A stretch of 64,000 nt of DNA from Exiguobacterium acetylicum (GCF_019890935.1 NZ_CP082333.1:1018001-1082000), one strand, 5' to 3'. Counted from the first letter of the stretch, positions 34,722 to 43,620 are shown. Program-made: numbers and translations. The notes: generated by a model not told the origin, from the sequence alone.

Positions 34722-34747
34722 AACGAATGGAAAAGCAATAACGCATG

Positions 34748-34790
34748 AAGACCTACGATCGAATGTGATTTCGCTCGTAGGTCTTTTTTT
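34748..34790 (+). terminator. Terminator of the MBL-SDR-YnjBCD-YnjF-Nudix operon
   Basis: AAGACCTACGA pairs with TCGTAGGTCTT around a 16-base loop, followed by a T run. Confidence 0.88.
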
Positions 34791-34849
34791 AATCGTACAT
34801 TCGTTCGACGCAAGAGTAGCGAAATTAAGATATATTTGAGATAATTAAG

Positions 34850-34859
34850 TATATATACA
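34850..34859 (+). promoter_or_regulatory. Palindrome before the PadR gene
   Basis: GTATATATAC is a perfect 10-bp palindrome about 25 bases before the PadR start, inside an AT-rich promoter-like region. PadR proteins often control their own gene through such sites, but this one does not match the usual ATGT-N8-ACAT form. Confidence 0.3.
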
Positions 34860-34883
34860 AAAGAAGGAAAGAAGGTGCAGCCA

Positions 34884-35420
34884 GTGGCATTACGATTTGC
34901 ACTACTCGGGCTGCTGACCCAAGGGGAAGCGACCGGTTACGATTTAAGCGCGACTTTTAAAAAACAAATGATCCACTTCTGGACCGCACATCATACTCAA
35001 ATATACCGAGAGTTGTTGAAAATGGAAGAGGCAGAGCTCGTGACAAGTGTCCATATCGTCCAAGAAGACTTGCCGGACAAGAAAGTCTATTCCATCACCG
35101 ATAAAGGACGGACAGAGCTCGTTGAATGGTTACGGACACCGAATGAATTCAAACCGAAGATGAAGGATGAGAACTTGATGCGTGTCTCGCTCTTGCACCT
35201 TCTCCCACCAGAGGAAGCAGTCGCTTATCTAGAAGAATCGAAGCGACACCATCAATTTGCCGTCGAGATGATGCAAAGTTGGCGTCACGATCATCTCGAG
35301 AACGGTGCGACACTAGGGGAGACCTTGACGAGTGAGTACGGCTTGCGTATGATGTTGAATTACTTGGATTGGTGTGATTGGGCAATCGCGGAAATCAAAA
35401 AGAACGAAGCAAACGTCTAA
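34884..35420 (+). CDS. PadR-family transcriptional regulator
   Basis: This 178-residue protein starts with the PadR winged-helix domain (MALRFALLGLLTQGEATGYDLSATFKK) and continues with a C-terminal helical dimer domain of the VirR/AphA type (SSWRHDHLE-like, LNYLDWCDWAIAEIKK). PadR proteins repress genes for phenolic-acid detoxification or drug efflux. GTG at 34884 is chosen because it gives the usual family N-terminus and follows AAGAAGGTG. No obvious target gene is adjacent; the downstream gene starts 80 bases later after a terminator. Confidence 0.88.
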   Translation: MALRFALLGLLTQGEATGYDLSATFKKQMIHFWTAHHTQIYRELLKMEEAELVTSVHIVQEDLPDKKVYSITDKGRTELVEWLRTPNEFKPKMKDENLMRVSLLHLLPPEEAVAYLEESKRHHQFAVEMMQSWRHDHLENGATLGETLTSEYGLRMMLNYLDWCDWAIAEIKKNEANV

Positions 35421-35425
35421 CCAAA

Positions 35426-35473
35426 TTGGCTCGACTGTCATGTAGATGGCGGATTCGAGCCAGTTTTATTTTT
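35426..35473 (+). terminator. Terminator of the PadR gene
   Basis: TGGCTCGA and TCGAGCCA form an 8-bp stem with a 20-base loop and a T-rich tail. Confidence 0.7.
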
Positions 35474-35499
35474 GTAATAGGATAGTAAGGAGAGAATCG

Positions 35500-36117
35500 A
35501 TGTACTTTAATGACTATGAAGACTGGATTGAGGAAGAGGCAGAAGCATTATTTCACTTACATGAAGAACGATTGATACGAGAAGCAATCTCGTATTCACA
35601 ATTCACGGCGTATGTAGAAGAGGCACTCCTTGAACCATTATTACTGAAACTACGTTGGCTCGGAGAAGCAGAAGAAGAGGAGATTCTAGAACGGGCGGAT
35701 TCAATCGTTTGGGAGAATGCCTCGGGTCATTCGGAAGCTTCTCTTCGGCGAGATGTGTTACGACGGGTCATCGAACGAGACTTTACTGCGCATATCCTCG
35801 CGTACCTCACGCCAATTCTTGAAGCGAGACAAGCTACTTATGAGGCGGAATTGAAGCAGCTTCAATTGGCGCATGCTGAACAAATAGATGAGGTCAAACA
35901 ACACGAGCAACAGATTGAACTTGGACCGCCACCTCAAAAGGTCAAAAAATGGTGGTATCTCAAAGAAAAAGAAGTAGCGCGTTCCTATACGGAGGAAGAA
36001 CGATCTGCATTGCAAGCCCAACAACAGCAACTCGAGGACGAGTTAAAGCGACTCGAACAAAAAACACGTGAGACAGAAGCAAATCTCGAACGATTGGATT
36101 CACTTCACCGTCTATAA
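35500..36117 (+). CDS. Uncharacterised coiled-coil protein
   Basis: This 205-residue soluble protein is rich in Glu, Gln, Leu and Arg. The first half is helical (YEDWIEEEAEALFHLHEERL). The second half has two coiled-coil segments (about 115-145 and 165-205, QQQQLEDELKRLEQKTRE) separated by a GPPPQKVKKWWYLKEKE turn. No family is recognised. AAGGAGAGA stands before the ATG at 35500. It is a single gene ending at a terminator. A scaffold or filament-like role is possible but unproven. Confidence 0.65.
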   Translation: MYFNDYEDWIEEEAEALFHLHEERLIREAISYSQFTAYVEEALLEPLLLKLRWLGEAEEEEILERADSIVWENASGHSEASLRRDVLRRVIERDFTAHILAYLTPILEARQATYEAELKQLQLAHAEQIDEVKQHEQQIELGPPPQKVKKWWYLKEKEVARSYTEEERSALQAQQQQLEDELKRLEQKTRETEANLERLDSLHRL

Positions 36118-36125
36118 TGTACGAC

Positions 36126-36167
36126 AAAAAATGGAGCATGCGACATGATGTCGCGTGCTCCATTTTG
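36126..36167. terminator. Bidirectional terminator
   Basis: AAAATGGAGCATGCGACAT and its mirror ATGTCGCGTGCTCCATTTT make a long stem with one G-T pair, between converging genes. Confidence 0.9.
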
Positions 36168-36182
36168 TATGAATACTATCTA

Positions 36183-36842
36183 TTACGCTTGTGTCGCCAG
36201 TTTCGCGAGGACTAGTTTTGCGACTGCTTCACTTGATGCTGGGTTTTGTCCTGTGACGACGTTGCCGTCGATGACGGCGAATTCTTTACCGGCATCCGAT
36301 GTGAGGAAAGTAGCGCCTTCCCCACGGAGTGTCGTCTCAAGCAAGAATGGTACTTTATCTTCGAGACCTGTCGATTTTTCTTCTTCGTCCGTAAAGCCGT
36401 TGATTTGACGACCTGACACGAAAGGTTTGCCATCGATCATGACGTGTGCGAACGCTGCCGGACCGTGACAGACCGATGCGACGACGCCGTCTTTTTTGAT
36501 GACCGCTTCAATGGCACCTGCCACTTGTGGGTTATTCGGGAAGTCGACGACTGCACCGTGACCACCTGGGAAGTAAACAGCATCAAATGATGCTGGATCG
36601 ACTTCCGAGAGTGCTTTCGTGTCGTGCAACGCACGGCGTGCATCTTGGAATTTCGGCAAGATTTCTTTGACGATCGATGCTTTATCGATCGGGACGTCGC
36701 CACCTTTGATCGATGTGACCGTCACGTCATGTCCTGCATCCTTAAACAGGTTGTATGGTGCTGCGAACTCTTCGAACCATAATCCTGTTTTGTGACCATT
36801 CATGTCATCTGCACTTGTTGATACGATTAAAATACGAGCCAT
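36183..36842 (-). CDS. DJ-1/PfpI superfamily protein (Hsp31-like glyoxalase III type)
   Basis: This 219-residue protein has the DJ-1 fold. The nucleophilic elbow is VASVCHGPAAF, with Cys next to His, and the N-terminal Glu is in TGLWFEEFAAPYN. These match the Hsp31/class I amidotransferase-like group that detoxifies methylglyoxal or acts as a protein-repair chaperone. GAGGAG precedes the ATG. The downstream aldo/keto reductase is separately encoded on the same strand upstream; both fit carbonyl detoxification. Confidence 0.88.
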   Translation of the reverse strand: MARILIVSTSADDMNGHKTGLWFEEFAAPYNLFKDAGHDVTVTSIKGGDVPIDKASIVKEILPKFQDARRALHDTKALSEVDPASFDAVYFPGGHGAVVDFPNNPQVAGAIEAVIKKDGVVASVCHGPAAFAHVMIDGKPFVSGRQINGFTDEEEKSTGLEDKVPFLLETTLRGEGATFLTSDAGKEFAVIDGNVVTGQNPASSEAVAKLVLAKLATQA

Positions 36843-36909
36843 AATAAAACTCCTCCTCTGTATGAACGTTACAAAGAAGGAGTTTCCCGGAGAAATGAAG
36901 AGTTAAACC

Positions 36910-37764
36910 TCATCGGTGTTCCGTATAGTGATGAACCGGTAGTGTAGCAAGTGCCTGGTCGATTTGAGCTTGTGAGATCGACTCTTTCATCGCTTGGACG
37001 TTTGCCTGAAGCTGTGACACGCTCGATGCGCCAGGAAGGACGATGTCGACCTGTTGATCGATGGCTTGCAACGCAAGCGCCGGAAGCGGGAAATCTTGAA
37101 GTTTTTGTAGACTCGCTTCAAGGGTTTCCTTATCGAATTGTTCGAACCGATCAACCGACTGCAGGCGTGAAGTACTCTCATGTGTCAAGAGTCCTTTGGC
37201 CAGTGGACCACGAGCGACGACTTGGATGTTTTTCTCTTTTAAGCGTGGCAACAACTCTTCGATGCGGCGATCGAGCAACGAATAAGGCGTCATCAAGTAA
37301 GAGAAATTACTATGCTCGAGCCAATATTCGATGACATTCGGGCGCAGTGATGACAGACCATACTCCTTGATCTTCCCCTCTGCTTTTAAATCCTCCATTG
37401 CGCGGATCGACGCATCGAGATCGTCGTCGATCGTGCCGCCGTGGACGTAATACAAATCGAGATAAGGTGTTTCAAGACGATTCAAACTTTCAAGACAAGC
37501 TTGCTTCAAATAATCATAGCTCGGATCCCATGTCCAACCGGTTCCGGTCGCGTTCATCCGATTCCCACCTTTTGAGGCGAGAAACAATCGACTGCGATCC
37601 TCTTGTGAGAAGGTTTGACCGATGATGGATTCGACCGCTCCGTTCGCATAGACGTCCGCTGTATCGAAGTGCGTGATTCCAGCATCAAGTGCCGTCCGCA
37701 GGATTGCTGTTGCTTCCTCCTGACCGCGCTTTAAGATCGTCATCGTACCTAATCCTAATGACAT
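36910..37764 (-). CDS. Aldo/keto reductase
   Basis: This is a 284-residue NADPH-dependent TIM-barrel reductase. The catalytic set is visible as Asp and Tyr in HFDTADVYANG, Lys in FLASKGG and His in LYYVHGG. It reduces aldehydes and ketones; the physiological substrate is unknown. ATG at 37764 follows AGAGGGA; a TTG two codons earlier is less likely. It lies upstream of the DJ-1-like gene on the same strand with a 68-base gap, so the two may be co-transcribed. Confidence 0.9.
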   Translation of the reverse strand: MSLGLGTMTILKRGQEEATAILRTALDAGITHFDTADVYANGAVESIIGQTFSQEDRSRLFLASKGGNRMNATGTGWTWDPSYDYLKQACLESLNRLETPYLDLYYVHGGTIDDDLDASIRAMEDLKAEGKIKEYGLSSLRPNVIEYWLEHSNFSYLMTPYSLLDRRIEELLPRLKEKNIQVVARGPLAKGLLTHESTSRLQSVDRFEQFDKETLEASLQKLQDFPLPALALQAIDQQVDIVLPGASSVSQLQANVQAMKESISQAQIDQALATLPVHHYTEHR

Positions 37765-37932
37765 GTTCAATTCCCTCTTTTCTTAGATGAACTATAAGTT
37801 TGGAACTTCTGCATTCTAGTGTATCATATCTGATGAAAAAGACGATTTCGAAGTCTTGCGGCAATACGTCGGAAACGGCATACTAATCATGACAGAGAAC
37901 GTAAACTAAGATAGAAGAGGGGAACACATCCG

Positions 37933-38463
37933 ATGGAAGAAAAAACGATTGAACGTGAAGTGATCTATGAAGGAAAAGTCTTTGACGTCGAGAAACATGT
38001 CGTCACGTTACCGAACGGTAATACCTCGGTTCGTGAATTGGTCTATCATAATGGTGCCGTCGCGATCATTGCTTTTGATGAACAAGGTGATTTGATCGTC
38101 GTGGAACAGTACCGGAAGGCGTTCGAGAGTCTATCGATCGAGATTCCAGCAGGAAAACTCGAGAAAGGCGAAGATCCACTCGATTGTGCCGGACGCGAAT
38201 TAAAGGAAGAAACAGGATACGTCGCGAAAGAATTACGACATGTCTTTGATTTTTACGGTGCGCCTGGTTTCTGTAGTGAGCGTGTACATATTTATGAAGC
38301 AGTTGGTCTCACTGCCGGTGATCGTCAACTCGATGAGGATGAGTTCCTTGAGAATAAGACATTGAAGCTCGAAGAAGCACTCGAACTCGTTGCAAACGGA
38401 ACAATCGTCGACGCGAAGACAATCATGGCAATCCAGCATTGGCAAATTCGTACTTTAAAATGA
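37933..38463 (+). CDS. nudF: ADP-ribose pyrophosphatase (Nudix)
   Basis: This 176-residue enzyme cleaves ADP-ribose to AMP and ribose 5-phosphate. The Nudix box is complete: GKLEKGEDPLDCAGRELKEE with TGY after it. The upstream Ala-Gly and downstream FYGAPGFCSERVHIY fit the ADP-ribose branch. In B. subtilis nudF also precedes fur, which supports the name. GAGGGGAACACATCCG precedes the ATG. Confidence 0.92.
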   Translation: MEEKTIEREVIYEGKVFDVEKHVVTLPNGNTSVRELVYHNGAVAIIAFDEQGDLIVVEQYRKAFESLSIEIPAGKLEKGEDPLDCAGRELKEETGYVAKELRHVFDFYGAPGFCSERVHIYEAVGLTAGDRQLDEDEFLENKTLKLEEALELVANGTIVDAKTIMAIQHWQIRTLK

Positions 38464-38486
38464 TTCTCATTTAAATGATTTTCAGT

Positions 38487-38531
38487 TGATAATCATTTTA
38501 ATTTGAAAAAAGACTGATTATCAGCTATGAT
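38487..38531 (+). promoter_or_regulatory. fur promoter with Fur/PerR-box-like repeats
   Basis: TTGAAA (38503-38508) and TATGAT (38526-38531) are 17 bases apart. Just upstream lies TGATAATCATTTTAA (38487-38501), matching 12 of 14 informative positions of the 7-1-7 Fur box. TGATTATCA (38515-38523) sits in the spacer. Control by Fur itself or by PerR, as in B. subtilis, is likely. Confidence 0.6.
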
Positions 38532-38564
38532 AATAGCATCAGTTCGAACAAAGGGGGCGTTATG

Positions 38565-39047
38565 ATGGAAAGTCGTGTAGAACGCATCAAAAAACAGCTA
38601 AGCGGTAAAGGATATAAGCTGACTCCCCAACGTGAAGCGACTGTGCGTGTCCTGCTCGAACACGAGTCGGATCACCTCAGTGCCGAAAATGTCTTTCTCC
38701 TTGTAAAAGAAAAGAACTCCGACATCGGACTTGCGACGGTTTACCGGACGCTCGAATTATTGACGGAGCTTGAAGTCGTCGATAAAGTCAACTTCGGAGA
38801 TGGCGTATCCCGGTTTGATTTACGACAAGAAGGTGCGAGCCATTCGCATCACCATCTTGTCTGTATCGAATGCGGATCCGTCGAAGAGATTTTAGACGAC
38901 ATGCTAGAAGAAGTAGAGAAAGAAATCGTGTCCCGATTCCACTTTAAAATTAAGGATCACCGCCTGACATTCCATGGCGTCTGCCGTGTCTGCCAAGAGC
39001 GCCATGCTCGGGAAGCGTTGGAACAATCGCAAACACAAACAGTCTGA
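38565..39047 (+). CDS. fur: Ferric uptake regulator
   Basis: This 160-residue repressor senses Fe2+ and controls iron acquisition. The winged-helix part contains KLTPQREATVRVLLEHE and GLATVYRTLELL, closely resembling B. subtilis Fur. The metal region has SHSHHHLVCIECG and the second Cys pair CRVCQ that binds structural zinc. ATG at 38565 gives the better ribosome spacing to AAGGGGG and the family N-terminus; another ATG precedes it directly. A terminator overlaps the stop. Confidence 0.95.
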   Translation: MESRVERIKKQLSGKGYKLTPQREATVRVLLEHESDHLSAENVFLLVKEKNSDIGLATVYRTLELLTELEVVDKVNFGDGVSRFDLRQEGASHSHHHLVCIECGSVEEILDDMLEEVEKEIVSRFHFKIKDHRLTFHGVCRVCQERHAREALEQSQTQTV

Positions 39048-39080
39048 CCGTCCGACGAAATTTCGGATGGTTTTTCTTTT
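39047..39080 (+). terminator. fur terminator
   Basis: ACCGTCCGA pairs with TCGGATGGT (one G-T pair), followed by TTTTTCTTTT. Confidence 0.8.
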
Positions 39081-39102
39081 TCAATTTTATAGGTCAGACC
39101 TC

Positions 39103-39131
39103 TTCACAACGGTTTACACCTTTGATATGAT
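39103..39131 (+). promoter_or_regulatory. Sigma-A promoter of xerD
   Basis: TTCACA (39103-39108) and TATGAT (39126-39131) are 17 bases apart. The small palindrome GGTCAGACC overlaps its upstream edge. Confidence 0.5.
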
Positions 39132-39171
39132 GGGAAAGTAAGCGATTTCGTAAACGAAGAGGATGAGTTCA

Positions 39172-40056
39172 GTGCGTGAACAACTGGAAGCATTTATCAA
39201 TTATTTAGTGATTGAACGGCAAATGTCCGCGAATACGGCAGCTGCGTATCGAAATGATTTAAATCAATACTTACAGACGCTTGAAACAGCGGAAGTTTCC
39301 TCGTTCGAACAGGTTCACCGACATCATATCGTCGACCATATTGAACGGTTGCTTGAAGCACGAAAGTCACGATCGACGGTTCGCCGGGCGACGAGCTCGA
39401 TCCGTTCGTTCCATCAATATTTGGTCGAAGAAAGACTTGCAACACATGATCCGTCTCGTCATCTTGATTTACCGAAACCGGAGAAAAAGTTGCCCGTCGT
39501 CTGGAGTCAAACCGACGTCGAACGCTTGCTTGATTCGGTCGTCGGTGTCGATCCGCTTACACGACGAGATGCAGCAATGCTTGAGCTTCTCTATGGAACA
39601 GGCATGCGCGTCAGCGAACTGCTCCAACTGAAGTTGAACGATTTGCAACTCGAACTCGGGTATCTGTCGTGTCTTGGGAAAGGGAATAAATCCCGGATCA
39701 TCCCGATGAGTACGACATCGATTGAGAGCGTCAGAACATATCTTGATCTCGCGCGCAACAGTCTCGGTGGTCAACAGACGGACGATGTCTTCTTGAACAG
39801 TCGTGGTGATCGTTTATCACGGCAAGGATTTTGGAAGATGATCAAGCGACGGGCAAAGGAAGCGGGTATTGAAAAAGAGATCACACCACACGTCCTGCGC
39901 CATTCGTTCGCGACCCATCTACTTGAAAATGGTGCCGATTTACGCGTCGTACAAGAAATGCTAGGACACGCTGATTTGTCGACGACACAAATGTATACAC
40001 ACGTCAACAAAGCACGACTCCACGACGTGTATAAGAAACATCATCCACGGGCGTGA
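39172..40056 (+). CDS. xerD: Site-specific tyrosine recombinase XerD
   Basis: This 294-residue recombinase resolves chromosome dimers at dif with XerC. The catalytic residues are Arg in YGTGMRVSELL, Lys in LGKGNKSR, His-x-x-Arg in HVLRHSFATHLL, His in LGHADLSTT and the Tyr in TQMYTHVNK. GTG at 39172 is chosen because it gives the family start and follows AGAGGA at eight bases; ATG at 39163 is the alternative. It lies between fur and deoB, as in B. subtilis, so it is a housekeeping gene and not a phage integrase. Confidence 0.93.
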   Translation: MREQLEAFINYLVIERQMSANTAAAYRNDLNQYLQTLETAEVSSFEQVHRHHIVDHIERLLEARKSRSTVRRATSSIRSFHQYLVEERLATHDPSRHLDLPKPEKKLPVVWSQTDVERLLDSVVGVDPLTRRDAAMLELLYGTGMRVSELLQLKLNDLQLELGYLSCLGKGNKSRIIPMSTTSIESVRTYLDLARNSLGGQQTDDVFLNSRGDRLSRQGFWKMIKRRAKEAGIEKEITPHVLRHSFATHLLENGADLRVVQEMLGHADLSTTQMYTHVNKARLHDVYKKHHPRA

Positions 40057-40174
40057 TGGTTCTATCTTTTAAAGGTCTGACTTCAGACAAATGATGCGTT
40101 TTGTCTAGTCCCTTTCCGGGAAAAATCGTAACGGGAATCGCACAACTACAGCTCGTATATAGGAGGAACAGCAA

Positions 40175-41347
40175 ATGGCTCAATCATTTAAACGTGTATT
40201 TTTGATCGTCATGGACTCCGTAGGAATCGGAGAAGCACCGGACGCTGAACAGTTCGGAGATCTTGGTTCGCATACGCTCGGTCACATCGCGCGTGAACGC
40301 AACGGACTCAACATGCCGAACATGGCAAAACTCGGTCTCTCGCATATCGAACCGATCGAAGGTGTCTCAGCTGAAGAAGCACCGCTTGCGGCATACGGAA
40401 AAATGCAAGAAGTATCTGCAGGGAAAGATACGATGACAGGACACTGGGAGATCATGGGACTCCGGATTGATACACCATTCCGTGTCTTTGAAAAATTCCC
40501 GGATGATTTGATTCATCGCTTAGAAGAGTTCTCAGGACGGAAAATCATCGGGAACAAACCGGCTTCTGGCACGGAAATTCTCGACGAACTCGGACAAGAA
40601 CATGTTGAGACGGGCGCCTTGATCGTCTATACGTCGGCAGACTCTGTTCTTCAAATCGCAGCACACGAAGAAGTCGTGCCATTAGAAGAATTGTACCGGA
40701 TTTGTGAATACGCACGTGATATCACACGGGATGACCCGTACATGCTCGGGCGTATCATCGCACGTCCATTCCTTGGCGAAGCAGGAGCGTGGGTCCGGAC
40801 AGCGAACCGTCACGACTACGCCCTTAAGCCATTCGACCGGACGGTCATGAACGAACTTGAGACGGCAGGACTCGATGTCATCTCACTCGGTAAGATTGCT
40901 GATATTTACGATGGAGAAGGTGTCACGGATGCAATCCGTACGAAGTCGAACATGGACGGCATGGATCAGCTCGTGAAACAACTCGATCGTGATTTCAACG
41001 GACTTTGCTTCTTAAACCTTGTCGATTTCGATGCGTTGTTCGGACACCGTCGTGATCCGCAAGGCTACGGACAAGCACTCGAAGAGTTCGACGCGCGTCT
41101 TCCGGAAGTGTTTGCTCGCTTAAACGAAGACGATCTCTTGATCATCACGGCTGACCACGGAAACGATCCGGTTCATGCTGGGACTGACCATACACGGGAA
41201 TACGTACCATTGCTTGCCTACCATAAAAATGGTGTTGCAAAACCGCTCGGTATCCGTGAAACGTTCGCTGATCTTGGAGCGACGGTCGCAGAAAACTTCG
41301 CCGTCAAGATGCCGGCACATGGAACAAGCTTTTTAACAGAACTATAA
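40175..41347 (+). CDS. deoB: Phosphopentomutase
   Basis: This 390-residue metalloenzyme of the alkaline-phosphatase superfamily interconverts (deoxy)ribose 1-phosphate and 5-phosphate. It shows the N-terminal metal motif [14 protein letters not shown], the phospho-acceptor Thr in [10 protein letters not shown], and C-terminal [11 protein letters not shown] with DHTREYVP. The ribosome site GGAGGAA precedes the ATG. It begins the nucleoside-salvage set with punA 18 bases later and pdp after that. Confidence 0.96.
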   Translation: MAQSFKRVFLIVMDSVGIGEAPDAEQFGDLGSHTLGHIARERNGLNMPNMAKLGLSHIEPIEGVSAEEAPLAAYGKMQEVSAGKDTMTGHWEIMGLRIDTPFRVFEKFPDDLIHRLEEFSGRKIIGNKPASGTEILDELGQEHVETGALIVYTSADSVLQIAAHEEVVPLEELYRICEYARDITRDDPYMLGRIIARPFLGEAGAWVRTANRHDYALKPFDRTVMNELETAGLDVISLGKIADIYDGEGVTDAIRTKSNMDGMDQLVKQLDRDFNGLCFLNLVDFDALFGHRRDPQGYGQALEEFDARLPEVFARLNEDDLLIITADHGNDPVHAGTDHTREYVPLLAYHKNGVAKPLGIRETFADLGATVAENFAVKMPAHGTSFLTEL

Positions 41348-41365
41348 TTCGAGGGAGCGATTCAG

Positions 41366-42178
41366 ATGACAGTCAACTGGAATGAAACACGTTCGTTTTT
41401 AGAAAGCAAGATGCAGGCAAAACCGGAGATCGGATTGATTCTCGGTTCAGGACTGGGTGTCCTCGCGGATGAGATTGAAAACCCGATCGCGATTCCATAT
41501 CATGAAATCCCGAACTTCCCAGTATCAACGGTCGAAGGACACGCGGGACAACTCGTCTTCGGTACTCTTGAAGGGAAACAAGTCGTTGCGATGCAAGGGC
41601 GATTCCACTTCTACGAAGGATATTCGATGGACATGGTCACGTTCCCAGTCCGTGTCATGAAAGCGATCGGTGTCGAGACATTGATCGTCACGAACGCAGC
41701 GGGTGCTTGTAACGAAGCGTTCGAACCAGGTGATTTGATGTTGATCACGGATCACATCAACTTCTTCGGTACGAACCCATTGATCGGGAAGAACGTCGAT
41801 GAGATGGGACCACGTTTCCCGGATATGTCGAAGCCGTATGATGCGGAATTACTTCGTCTCGCACAGGAAACAGCGGACGAGCTCGGAATCCGTGTCCGTC
41901 AAGGTGTCTACTTCGGAAACACTGGTCCAACGTATGAGACACCAGCAGAAGTCAAGATGGCACGGATGCTTGGTGGCGACGTCGTCGGTATGTCGACGGT
42001 CCCAGAAGTCATCGTTGCCCGTCATTCAGATATGCGAGTCCTTGGGATTTCGTGTGTCTCGAACATGGCAGCAGGTATTCTCGACCAACCGTTACACCAC
42101 GATGAAGTCATCGAAACGACAGAACGTGTCCGGGCACACTTCCTATCACTCGTTCGCGGTTCGATCAAAAAAATGTAA
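41366..42178 (+). CDS. punA: Purine-nucleoside phosphorylase
   Basis: This 270-residue trimeric-type enzyme splits inosine and guanosine with phosphate into base and ribose 1-phosphate, which DeoB then isomerises. It has the phosphate site GLILGSGLG and RFHFYEGYS, and the base site GNTGPTYETPAE with MSTVPEVIVARH. GGGAGCG precedes the ATG, 18 bases after deoB. Strong codon bias suggests good expression. Confidence 0.96.
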   Translation: MTVNWNETRSFLESKMQAKPEIGLILGSGLGVLADEIENPIAIPYHEIPNFPVSTVEGHAGQLVFGTLEGKQVVAMQGRFHFYEGYSMDMVTFPVRVMKAIGVETLIVTNAAGACNEAFEPGDLMLITDHINFFGTNPLIGKNVDEMGPRFPDMSKPYDAELLRLAQETADELGIRVRQGVYFGNTGPTYETPAEVKMARMLGGDVVGMSTVPEVIVARHSDMRVLGISCVSNMAAGILDQPLHHDEVIETTERVRAHFLSLVRGSIKKM

Positions 42179-42225
42179 CGACTGTTTATAAAACTCACAA
42201 AACACTCCTGAGGAGGAACTAGATT

Positions 42226-43527
42226 ATGCGTATGGTAGATTTGATTGCAACAAAACGAGACGGTGGCGAACTCGCAACAGCTGATATTCAAGCAATGGTA
42301 GAAGGATTCACGAACGGTGAGATTCCAGATTACCAAATGTCAGCGATGTCGATGGCGATTTTCTATCAAGGAATGTCAGATCGTGAAATCGCTGATTTGA
42401 CGATGGCGATGGTCAACTCGGGCGACGTGATCGACCTTTCACGTATCCACGGGAAAAAAGTCGATAAACACTCGACAGGCGGTGTTGGTGACAAGATCAG
42501 TCTGATCGTCGCACCACTCGTTGCGTCAATCGGTATTCCGGTTGCGAAGATGAGCGGTCGTGGACTCGGTCATACAGGTGGAACCATCGACAAACTCGAA
42601 GCGTTCCCTGGTTTTGACGTCGAGCTTTCTGAAGAAGCGTTCGTCTCACAAGTCAACGACATTAAGATGGCAATCATCGGTCAAACGGGTAACCTAACGC
42701 CTGCAGACAAAAAACTCTACGCCCTTCGTGACGTCACGGCGACGGTCAACTCGATCCCATTGATCGCAAGTTCGATCATGTCGAAAAAGATCGCAGCAGG
42801 AGCAGACAGCATCGTACTCGACGTCAAGACAGGTTCTGGTGCCTTCATGAAATCGTTTGAAGATGCAAAAGCACTCGCGACAGAGATGGTTTCAATCGGT
42901 AAGAGTGTCAACCGTAAAACGGTTGCTGTCATTACAGACATGGATCAGCCGCTCGGCTTTGAAATCGGAAACGCAAACGAAGTCAAGGAAGCGATTGAAG
43001 TCCTTCAAGGGAAAGATGTCCGTGACTTGAAAGTCATCGCCTTGACGATTGCATCACACATGGCAGTCCTCGGTGATTTCTACCCGACATTCGACGAAGC
43101 ATATGCGGATCTCGAAACACGTCTCGGTAACGGAGCAGCACTTGACGTCTTCAAGAAGTTCATCGCAGCTCAAGGTGGCGACGCGTCACTCGTTGACGAC
43201 ATGACAAAAGCACTTGAAACGAAATACGAAAAAACATTCGTCGCTTCAAAAGCAGGTTATGTCTCTGAAATCATCGCTGACGAAGTCGGTGTTGCAGCAA
43301 TGATCCTCGGTGCAGGACGCGCGACGAAAGCAGATGAGATCGATCACGCAGCAAGCGTTACGTTGCACAAGAAAGTCGGCGACCGTGTCGAAGTCGGCGA
43401 TGTCATCGCAACACTTCGTTCAAACAAAGAAACACTCGATCAAGCAATCGAAAAAATGGACCATGCGTACCACATCAGTGAAACGAGACCGGCAGAACGT
43501 CCGCTCGTTCACGCTGTTATCCAGTAA
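42226..43527 (+). CDS. pdp: Pyrimidine-nucleoside phosphorylase
   Basis: This 433-residue dimeric enzyme cleaves uridine and thymidine with phosphate. The phosphate-binding region DKHSTGGVGDKISL and the segment GRGLGHTGGTIDKLE are typical of the family. ALDGTMP-type central residues and the C-terminal barrel-sandwich domain (HKKVGDRVEVGDVIATL) are present. GAGGAGG stands nine bases before the ATG. It is the last gene of the deoB-punA-pdp set. Confidence 0.95.
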   Translation: MRMVDLIATKRDGGELATADIQAMVEGFTNGEIPDYQMSAMSMAIFYQGMSDREIADLTMAMVNSGDVIDLSRIHGKKVDKHSTGGVGDKISLIVAPLVASIGIPVAKMSGRGLGHTGGTIDKLEAFPGFDVELSEEAFVSQVNDIKMAIIGQTGNLTPADKKLYALRDVTATVNSIPLIASSIMSKKIAAGADSIVLDVKTGSGAFMKSFEDAKALATEMVSIGKSVNRKTVAVITDMDQPLGFEIGNANEVKEAIEVLQGKDVRDLKVIALTIASHMAVLGDFYPTFDEAYADLETRLGNGAALDVFKKFIAAQGGDASLVDDMTKALETKYEKTFVASKAGYVSEIIADEVGVAAMILGAGRATKADEIDHAASVTLHKKVGDRVEVGDVIATLRSNKETLDQAIEKMDHAYHISETRPAERPLVHAVIQ

Positions 43528-43548
43528 GCAATCCAATCAACAATACTT

Positions 43549-43581
43549 GAGTAGTGGACGTCGTCCGCTACTCTTTTTTTA
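43549..43581 (+). terminator. Terminator of the nucleoside-salvage operon
   Basis: GAGTAGTGGACG pairs with CGTCCGCTACTC (one T-G pair), followed by seven T. Confidence 0.92.
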
Positions 43582-43620
43582 TGATAAAATTGTAAGTGTA
43601 AAAATATGGGAGGGGACTAT

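Noticed and set aside
39080-39102. Small palindromes GGTCAGACC before xerD and TCTGACTTCAGA after it as paired operators
   Set aside because: They differ in sequence and spacing and no known regulator fits; probably chance or minor hairpins.
39172-40056. Tyrosine recombinase as a sign of an integrated element
   Set aside because: Sequence and position between fur and deoB identify it as the housekeeping XerD; no attachment-site repeats or phage genes are near.
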